Assembly: GCA_031772625.1 (NCBI GenBank) | Contig: CM062807.1 | Coordinates: 1,147,165,007 to 1,147,229,006, forward strand | DNA: 64,000 nt | Source: Pinus tabuliformis | Taxonomy: Eukaryota; Streptophyta; Pinopsida; Pinales; Pinaceae | Direction of reading: 5' to 3' | Shown: positions 57,300-64,000 of the stretch, one piece after another | How positions within the stretch are numbered: the stretch's first letter is position 1 | Layout of the letters: each line of letters starts with the position of its first letter | Position numbers and translations under genes: made by a program | The notes under the pieces: model-generated | The model's input: only the letters and a program-made list of their open reading frames with translations | Told to the model about the DNA's origin: nothing | Databases searched by the model: none

Positions 57300-58690
57300 A
57301 ATCTAGCGAGGATTTATCCATGTGAGATGGAGTCTCATCTGAAGTACGTCGGAGATCACAGTCAAGTTCAAAACCTGGGATGGGTTGGGTTACTTTCTCA
57401 AGTACTTGAGAGATTTGAGTAGTATGGTGATAAGATTTTCAGTATCGAAGATACTTATGATAGATTGAGTTGATTGGAGGAGAATATTAAGAGTCTTACT
57501 TCAGTTATGGAAGTTCAAACAAAGACGATTGCAGTGTTAAGGAAGGCAATCGAGTAAAGTTCGTCTAATGCTTCAGTAAGGGTGAAGGTGAACGAACCAA
57601 AATCGTATGATGGTACAAGAAGTACGAAAGTAGTTGAGAATTTATGTTGGGATGTAGATCAGTACTTGGATAAACTCAAAAAGTGCTCAAATGAGTTCAA
57701 GATGAAGGTTGCTACCTCATTGTTAATAGGGAATGAAAAGTTATGGTGGAGAAGAAGGGAAAATAATATTGCCTCAAGTCAAATGTAATATGACCTTACC
57801 ATATGGCCGAAGTCAAAGGAAGCATTATATTCTCACTTTGGACCACAAGATCAAACTTGGGATGCAAGGAGAAGGTTGAAGTTTTTGAAGAAGACATGAA
57901 GTGTACAAGCTTGCATTTGGGAGTATTCGAGTCTTATTTTGGAGATTGTGGATATGGATGAGAAGGACAGGTTTTTCAATCTTGATAGGTATACAACCTT
58001 GGGCTCAGATGGAAGTGAAGAGATAGAACATGTAGACTCTTGAAGAAGTTATTGTTGATGTAGATAAGCTTTTGGATCTCTATGTAGTAGGAAATCCATA
58101 AGGGAAGGAGCATGGTGAGAAGAAGAGGAAGAAGTCAGATAAGGAGAGAGATATCTTAAAAGGAGGATGGATTGAAGAAAAGTGGTAAGAAGGAGAGGAA
58201 GTCCCTTTCATGTTTGTTATAAGGAGAGGAATACATGGTGAAGAACAATCCGTTGAATTAAAAAGTGGTTGTTATACAACAAACTGAGAAGGAAGAGAGA
58301 GAAAAGAATATTTCTGATACGTTTATGGGAGTGATGTAGGTCTTGGGTGCAAATTATTTGAAGGAGTCTACTCCAAAACATGATTTGGAGAGGACTAAGT
58401 TACACTATATGAATATTGATGTCAATGGGAGTCAGTCGATGGCTATGGTAAATAGTATGGCTACTCATAACTTTATAAGGTAATATGTGGCTAGGATATT
58501 GGGCTTGCAAATTGTTCCATTCTGTCCTTACATCTTTCAAAGCTGTGAATTCTAAGGGCATGAGATTTCTTGGATAAGTTTGTGATGTTCCAATATAGAA
58601 TGGCAGTGGGGAAAGGAAGCTTGACTTCACAATTATCAGGATGGATGGATACAAAATTGTATTGGGCATCATGTTTATGGTTGGATAGAG
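57300..58690 (+). pseudogene. Ty3/gypsy gag and protease, heavily decayed
   Basis: A gag block is recognisable at 57595-57900: KSYDGTRSTKVVENLCWDVDQYL, then NEKLWWRRR, then a stop, then ALYSHFGPQDQTWDARRRLKFL. A protease relic follows at about 58405-58680, where the active-site triad is replaced (VNSMATHNFI in place of the usual D-S/T-G-A-THNFI). It ends TIIRMDGYKIVLGIMF, the conserved second half of the domain. Many stops lie between. Loss of the catalytic Asp and Gly means no activity. No zinc knuckle is seen. Confidence 0.75.
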
Positions 58691-59541
58691 AGTTATACTA
58701 GCACCTCATATAGGGAGATTATTCATTCTTTCAGGAGAGGAATCAATGGTTTTTCCAACTATTGGAGCCATGGTAGATGAACGTAGGATGGAAACTATCT
58801 GTATGGAGGGAGGACAACCATATGGAGAGATTTGTGAGATATTGGATGGTATGGAGTCCATACTCATTCAACATTTGAGGATGATAGTCGACTTGGTAGA
58901 TGGAATTATGAGGATGTAAAAAAGACCTTAGATGGCACATGTTAAGACTTCCATGATTGTGTGTGAGAAGGTTGATGTTGAGATTTATACATCTCATGAT
59001 GGTAGAGGAGATGTCTAGTATGTAGATGATGTTGATGGTTATAATATGAGTATGTGTGAAGACCTAGACCAAGATGATGGAGATTGCAGGAATACATTGT
59101 TGGATGAGGTTCAAGATGATGGATCGTGGCATAAACATACCAACAGAGAGCCTGAGGATTCTAGTGAGACCAAGGAGGTAGATGGTTGGCCTAATTATCC
59201 AGAGTTGGATAAGTTGATTGAGAAGAGTGAGGATAGGATTGGTTCCTATCCCCCTTTATTGAGATACGTTACAGACATATATGGAGGGTTCATACTGGGT
59301 AGATTTGTACCATTTCTAGGATCGAGGAGTACATGTTCATTGAGGAGAGATGGAGGATTTGGAGTTTGGAGAGGTAGTCCAAGAGGATACCCCACTTCAG
59401 CCTCTCATTGAACTCATGAAGATGGGTTCACTATTAGTTTCTCACGGTGGTGAGTCTGGAGATGCGGGAGGTGCCATGGAGGGTACTTCATGTTGATGAT
59501 CAGGAATAGGATGAGGAGGAGATATTTTGAGATGAGGATGT
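58691..59541 (+). other. Remnant 3' of gypsy protease, no RT
   Basis: An open frame at 59046-59411 is acidic at first (EDLDQDDGD, EPEDSSETKEVDGW) with no recognised domain. The expected RT and integrase are missing, so a deletion is inferred between the protease and the next LTR. Confidence 0.45.
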
Positions 59542-59708
59542 TGTTAGGGTCCTATAATTTATAGGATAAATTGATGATTATTTGTTGATTTTTATGTTAT
59601 GAGATATTGTAAATAATGTTTCATTTTGCAAATTATTTCCAAGAAAAGAAAAATAAAAAATAGAAAAAAAGAAAAAGAAAAGGAAAACGAAAGGGGATAT
59701 ACAAAAAA

Positions 59709-59768
<60 letters not shown>

Positions 59769-60894
59769 AAAAAACAAAAGAAATAAAAAATATGAAAAAA
59801 AGAAAATAGCCCCAATAAGTGAGCCAGTTCCAATGCCACTTTAATTAAGAAAAACATATATATTGAAAAAACAAAAAAATATATGATGAAATACCCATTA
59901 GAAAAATAAAAATATGTGCAACTAGTCTAAATGTCGCATTTAATTTAAATAAATGTGTTTTATTATTTAATGGCACCATTTAAGCATGATTAAATTAGTT
60001 TTAATAAAGTTATTTAATTAATTAATTGCAGGATTTAAGCACGATTAATTAAAGATTAATAAATTTAGATTTGATACGAAATTTTTTGTCATTTTATAAT
60101 AAGCGTCGGGCTACAAATGAGGGTCATGATCTAACCAGCCCAGATCAACGACGGGAGATCACTTTGGACACCCACGTCCCTCCGATAGTTAATCAAGGGG
60201 GGGATCCGAAAAGTGGATTCCCCATTTACCATTTTTGCGACGTGGCACTCCTTGGCTGAATTTAGACCCCCCTCCCCGCCCCCCACCTAAAATTGCTTAC
60301 CACTCACCCCCCTTCCAAAATCCACTTTTCCCCTCTTCCCACCTTATTATAACCATTGACTTCGCGCTTTCCTCTCCACTCCACTACTGCCAAGTGGTAC
60401 GTCCTTTCTCGCTCCACTCCAATCTGCCCCCACCATATGGTACTTGTTGGGTTGTGTTATATTCTTTCCACGACTAGCCCACATAGTTAACCGGGGGTTA
60501 GAGGGGGGCGGAGCCCACCCTTTGTTGCGCCAATTATGTAGCGGGGGGGGGGGATCACAAGGGGTTTGAGGCATACCCGTAACCCCACTTTATGGGTGGA
60601 CCCACCTATGGTTTTGTGCATGATTTTTACACATTTTTTTGGACGCGATGGTTTTCGGTCCATGGTTTTGGATGCAATGGTTTTCAGTCCATGGTATTGG
60701 ATGCTTTAGCATGTATAAATATGTCTTATAAAATTGAAAGGAACATAATGAAAAATCAAGCTGGTAGTCCCGGTTTTTGGATCCAAGGGAAATCTCTGTG
60801 TATATGTGTTTTATGTGTTATGCTCTCACATTGTTTATTTTCTGTGTTTTAGAATTCGTATGTAGGTAATTTATGTACGGGGTTAAAACCTACA
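59542..60894 (+). repeat. Probable 5' LTR of the plus-strand copia element
   Basis: The right end (AAAACCTACA at 60894) is fixed by the primer site two bases later. The left end is the TGTTAGGGTCC at 59542, plausible but unpaired in this window. The region includes an AT then GT microsatellite (59711-59768), a C-rich stretch (60268-60320) and a run of 11 G near 60543-60553. Confidence 0.5.
59711..59768. repeat. AT/GT compound microsatellite
   Basis: About 20 AT units pass directly into about 10 GT units. Confidence 0.95.
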
Positions 60895-60896
60895 TT

Positions 60897-60908
60897 TGGT
60901 ATCAGAGT
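60897..60908 (+). promoter_or_regulatory. Primer-binding site of plus-strand copia element
   Basis: TGGTATCAGAGT, one base off the initiator-Met consensus, two bases after the LTR end. Confidence 0.82.
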
Positions 60909-61016
60909 TGTTTTGGCTTCAAGGGGACGCCTTTGTTGCTAAGGGGTTTCGCTCGGGCCTGTGGTAGACTTTGTTCAGTGGGAGATCTGCGAGATCGATT
61001 CTGGTGGTGAAAGAAG

Positions 61017-61820
61017 ATGGCGAGTATTGGAAAGATAGAGATCGAGAAATTTAATGGTCAGAGTTTTGAGTTGTGGAAACTCAAGATGGAGGATCTGTTG
61101 GTGGATAAAGATCAGTTGATCGCGGTACTCCGAGTACTAAACCAATGGGATTGTCCGATGAAGATGGAAGAAGTTCGATCGGAAGTCATAGAGCACAATA
61201 CAATTGTGTGTCTCAGATTCAATATTGCTGAATGTATCAGGGGAAGATACGGAGAAGGCTTTGTGGGACAAGTTAGGGACTTTGTACCAATCTAAGTCTC
61301 TGGTGAATAAATTGTTCCTACGGAAAAAGTTGTATAACCTGAGGATGAAAGATGGAGACTCAGTGACAGAGCATCTAAATGCATTTAATACTGTGGTAAG
61401 TCAGTTAGCATATGTTGATATTAAAATTTCAGATGAAGAGAAGTGCATTAGTTTGTTGTGTTCTCTACTAGATTCGTGGGATAGTCTGGTTATTGCAATA
61501 GGTAGCAATGCAACTGCCTTGCAGTTTGATGAAATAGTCTCAGCCTTGCTGACGTAGGAGATGAGGCGGAAAAATATGGAGAGCCAGAATGGTGATGCCT
61601 TGTCTGTACAAGGACGGTCCCAGAACATAAACAAAAATAAGTCATCGAGTGGGAGATCTAAATTTAGAGGGAGATCTGAATCTCCCGGAAAACCTGTAAA
61701 GGTGGTCTGTTGGAAATGCGGAAAGGAAGGGCACTACAAAAGGGACTGTAAATCTAAAGCTCTTGACAAAGGAAAGGGATCTGATGATGCTCCTTCTGCA
61801 GAGGCAAAAACCACCTCAAA
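61017..61820 (+). pseudogene. Copia gag with CCHC zinc knuckle
   Basis: ATG at 61017 begins MASIGKIEIEKFNG, then ELWKLKMEDLLVDKDQ, the usual opening of copia gag (UBN2 type). The frame changes near 61240 (from frame 61017 to frame 61204). It continues ALWDKLGTLYQSKSLVNK and LRMKDGDSVTEHLNAFN, meets a TAG at 61555-61557, and then reaches a basic stretch and zinc knuckle CWKCGKEGHYKRDC near 61708-61750. Gag would form the particle and bind RNA. One frameshift and one stop disable it. Confidence 0.88.
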
Positions 61821-62400
61821 TGAAGGTGGGGATGTGTACTTGGCTTCTTCAAGTACACATGTAGATCATGAGGCATGGTTGATTAACTCAGGTGCATTAT
61901 TTCACTTCACTCCCCATAGAGAGTGGTTCTACGAGTATGAGAAATATGATGGTGGTGATGTCTTCTTGGGGGATGACAGGAAGGCTAGAATCATTGGTCG
62001 TGGAAAAGTAAAGTTGAAGCTGCAAGGTGGAAGGGTTAGAACACTTCCGTGTGTTCTTCATATTCCTGCATTAGCCAGAAATCTGATTTCTGTTAGCAAG
62101 CTGGATGATGCAGGTGTAAAAATAGTGTTTGAGAAGAATACCTGTAAGATGGTTCGAGGAGCACTAGTATTGATGCAGGGAGTTCGGATTGGAACTCTGT
62201 ACAAGCTGCAAGGTAGCACTGTTGTTGATGGGTGCAACAATTCTGTGGTTCCTGAAAGTGGAGAAGAAAATCTAGTGGTCTCTGGAGAGAAGACCATGCT
62301 GTGGCATCAAAGGCTTGGACATATTGGAGAGAAGGGCCTTCGAATATTTCATGATTAAGGTATGGTAGAAGGTATGAGTAATAGCTCTCTGGATTTTGAT
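61821..62400 (+). pseudogene. Copia protease and GAG-pre-integrase region
   Basis: The protease site reads AWLINSGALFHFTP, with Asn (AAC, 61885-61887) where the catalytic Asp (GAC) is required, a single G-to-A change. The later domain features GDDRKARIIGRGKVKL and LPCVLHIPALARNLISVSKL are intact. GAG-pre-integrase follows with MLWHQRLGHIGEKGL, then a TAA at 62356-62358. Protease would process Gag-Pol. This copy is predicted to be inactive from the Asn alone. Confidence 0.87.
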
Positions 62401-63300
62401 TTCTATGAAAATTGTGTATATGGGAAGCAGAATCGGGTGAGTTTCCCCTCTGGTGGTAAGAGGGTGAAATAGATATTAGAGCTTGTGCATAGTGATGTGT
62501 TTGGACCTATGAAGGTTCCATCACTGGGTAAGTCTGTGTACTATGTATCATTTATAGATGACTTCTCAAGGAATACATAGATATATTTCCTTAAGAAGAA
62601 ATCTGAAGTCTTTGACAGATTTAAAGAATTTAAGGCTCTCGTGGAAAATCAGACAGAGAAGAAGATAAAGGTGTTGAGGACAGATAACGGTGGAGAGTTT
62701 TGCAACAAGGAATTTGAAAAATTCTGTAGGAAGTGTGGTATAGCACAACAGAAGACTGGTCCATATACACCTCAGCAAAATGGAGTTGCAGAATGAATGA
62801 ACAAGACGTTGATGGAAAGGGCAAGAAGCATGGTCAATGGTGCCGGATTAGGATAGGAATTCTGGGCAAAGGCAGTGGAGACAACATGTTACCTGGTGAA
62901 CAAATCACCTTCATCAGCGTTGGAGGATAAAACTCCACAAGAGGTATGGACTGGTAAGAAACCCTCTCTTTCACATCTCAGGGTATTTGGATGTGATGCA
63001 TATGTACATGTTCCAAAGGAGAAATGAACCAAGTTGGATAGTAAATCTGAAAAGTGCATCTTTATTGGGTATAAGGATGGTTTAAAGGGTTATAAGCTTT
63101 CGAACCTAGTAACAAGGAAGGTTGTGTACAGCCGAGATGTGGTGTTCAGAGAGGTGAAAGATATTATTAAACATGAAGTCCAACTAAAGGAATCTGAGAA
63201 GATAGAGTTTGAGCTAAAGGAGGAAGAATCAGACTCTACAGCAGAGGAGGAATCAGAAGATGAAGAGCCACAAACTCCGAGTGTGAGAAGATCAATTTGA
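62401..63300 (+). pseudogene. Copia integrase
   Basis: The zinc region is partly lost (DFYENCVYGKQ, with Tyr where the first Cys is usual). The core has ELVHSDVFGPMKVPS (first Asp), VLRTDNGGEF near 62675-62705 (second Asp) and YTPQQNGVAE near 62765-62795 (Glu), then a TGA. It continues FWAKAVETTCYLVNK, HLRVFGCDAYVHVPK and KCIFIGYKDGLKGYKL, and ends in an acidic IN-RT linker with a TGA at 63298-63300. At least five stops are visible. The catalytic triad itself is intact. Confidence 0.87.
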
Positions 63301-63600
63301 GAAAGAAGGCAATCAGAAAGGTATAGTCCATCTGCTTTCTGTTCAAATTTTGCTTTATCTATTACTGATGATGATCCTAGAACTATGAAGGAAGTAGTAG
63401 ATTCAGAGGATGGAAAACTCTGGAAAGAGGCCATGGTTGATGAAATGGCATCTTTGCACAAAAATGAGGCTTGGGATCTGGTGGAGTTGCCGGCTGGAAG
63501 GAAACCCATTGGCAGCAAATGGGTGTTCAAGAAGAATACAAATGCAGAAGGAAAGGTGGAGAAATACAAAGCTCGGTTGCCCAAATTTGTTCCTATGAGA
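63301..63600 (+). pseudogene. Start of copia reverse transcriptase, broken
   Basis: PRTMKEVVDSEDGKLWKEAM, then KNEAWDLVELPAGRKPIGSKWVFKKN and GKVEKYKARL are the normal beginning of copia RT. After KARL at about 63575 the frame runs on to 63694 without RT motifs (no YVDD), so RT was interrupted there. Confidence 0.85.
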
Positions 63601-64000
63601 ATTTTTTCACTAGAATGTATTAGACAAATGATTAATATGGATGAGCTACACTTTGTGGTAGGCAAGAAGAAATCTCAATTCAAGATCAAAACATAGGTTG
63701 GGCATTTTATTTGCAATACCAGGACAACAACCAAAGAAGTAAATCTTCTCCTCAAGCAGATGAATTTTAAACTCAGCTTCACCTGGTCATATGACCCTTT
63801 GGGAATAATTTCAAAACTAAGAGTAGAGAAGAAGACTACTCCCTACATTCATACTCCCACACAAAAAATAGAAAAATATATATGAATCAGGATCAATGGC
63901 AGGAGAATACTTTGCAGGAAGCAGAAGAATAGGTACTCTCTACAACGACATCATAGACTCCAACACCATAGGCGAAGCAAGAAAAAATACCAAGGGATGA
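63601..64000. other. Sequence after the RT break
   Basis: One weakly copia-like phrase may remain (VVGKKKSQFKIKT) but no RT or RNase H motif. The tail is A-rich with no element recognised before the window ends. Confidence 0.45.

Larger units (their letters stand above)
60895..63600 (+). mobile_element. Plus-strand Ty1/copia element, internal region, 3' truncated in RT
   Basis: Order: primer site, gag, zinc knuckle, protease, integrase, then the first part of RT. The PR-IN-RT order defines copia. The coding homology stops at KYKARL near 63575, the entry to RT, and the following sequence is unrelated to RT. This suggests a deletion or a break by other sequence. Together with the LTR candidate it fills 59542-63600. 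Confidence 0.85.

Noticed and set aside
60235..60477. Proline-rich ORF near C-rich sequence
   Set aside because: Follows from C runs in the probable copia LTR; no domain and no counterpart.
13030..60908. tRNA-like matches at TGGTATCAGAGC sites
   Set aside because: These are primer-binding sites next to LTRs. The rest of a tRNA gene (arms and A/B boxes) is absent.

Overview
This window looks like intergenic DNA from a large seed-plant genome, most probably a conifer. I found no convincing host gene, rRNA, tRNA or CRISPR array. Nearly everything recognisable is transposable-element sequence, often nested. The conifer inference rests on three things: the density of old, degenerate LTR elements; the plant-type Ty1/copia and Ty3/gypsy lineages; and a Penelope-like GIY-YIG relic, a class known among seed plants mainly from conifers (the Dryad group). 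Species cannot be told from the sequence.

Layout. 1-8035 is a minus-strand Sirevirus-like copia element cut by the window edge, with a 1.9 kb 5' LTR, an initiator-Met primer site, decayed gag and pol, and several polypurine tracts. 9230-9960 is a minus-strand Penelope-like 3' end: a GIY-YIG endonuclease domain plus a hammerhead-ribozyme-like core. 11412-43475 is a compound locus with the order LTR, internal A, LTR, internal B. It comes from a non-autonomous LTR retrotransposon family whose only long ORF encodes a coiled-coil, G-patch and two-zinc-knuckle protein; copy A is broken and copy B is open. Three later elements sit inside it, each with a clean target-site duplication. A 5.9 kb chromovirus (12696-18558, CAGAG) lies in the first LTR. 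A 7.4 kb CACTA-type DNA transposon (19545-26950, TAA) lies in internal A. A 9.9 kb minus-strand Tat/Ogre-like gypsy element with Gag-Pro but no polymerase (33223-43144, GTAAG) lies in internal B.

43475-49780 is AT-rich sequence with a TA microsatellite, a 182-bp-period repeat and a 1014-bp tandem duplication. 49790-50885 is the 3' part of a LINE (zf-RVT and RNase H). 51819-55212 is a 3.4 kb non-autonomous LTR element with TSD ATTGG whose LTR end contains extra copies of the primer-binding-site motif. 57273-59540 is a decayed gypsy gag-protease. 59542-63600 is a plus-strand copia element with gag, protease, integrase and the beginning of RT, all with stops and frameshifts.

How the parts interact: the G-patch family, the 3.4 kb element, the Tat-like Gag-Pro element and the CACTA element lack part or all of their own replication machinery, so they would depend on enzymes made elsewhere. 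Nesting gives a relative history: the G-patch locus is oldest, and the chromovirus, CACTA and Tat-like elements came later. The most unusual items are the G-patch protein carried by an LTR element, the mirrored 12-nt repeat arrays filling both sides of the CACTA element, and the Penelope-like relic with its ribozyme-like core.
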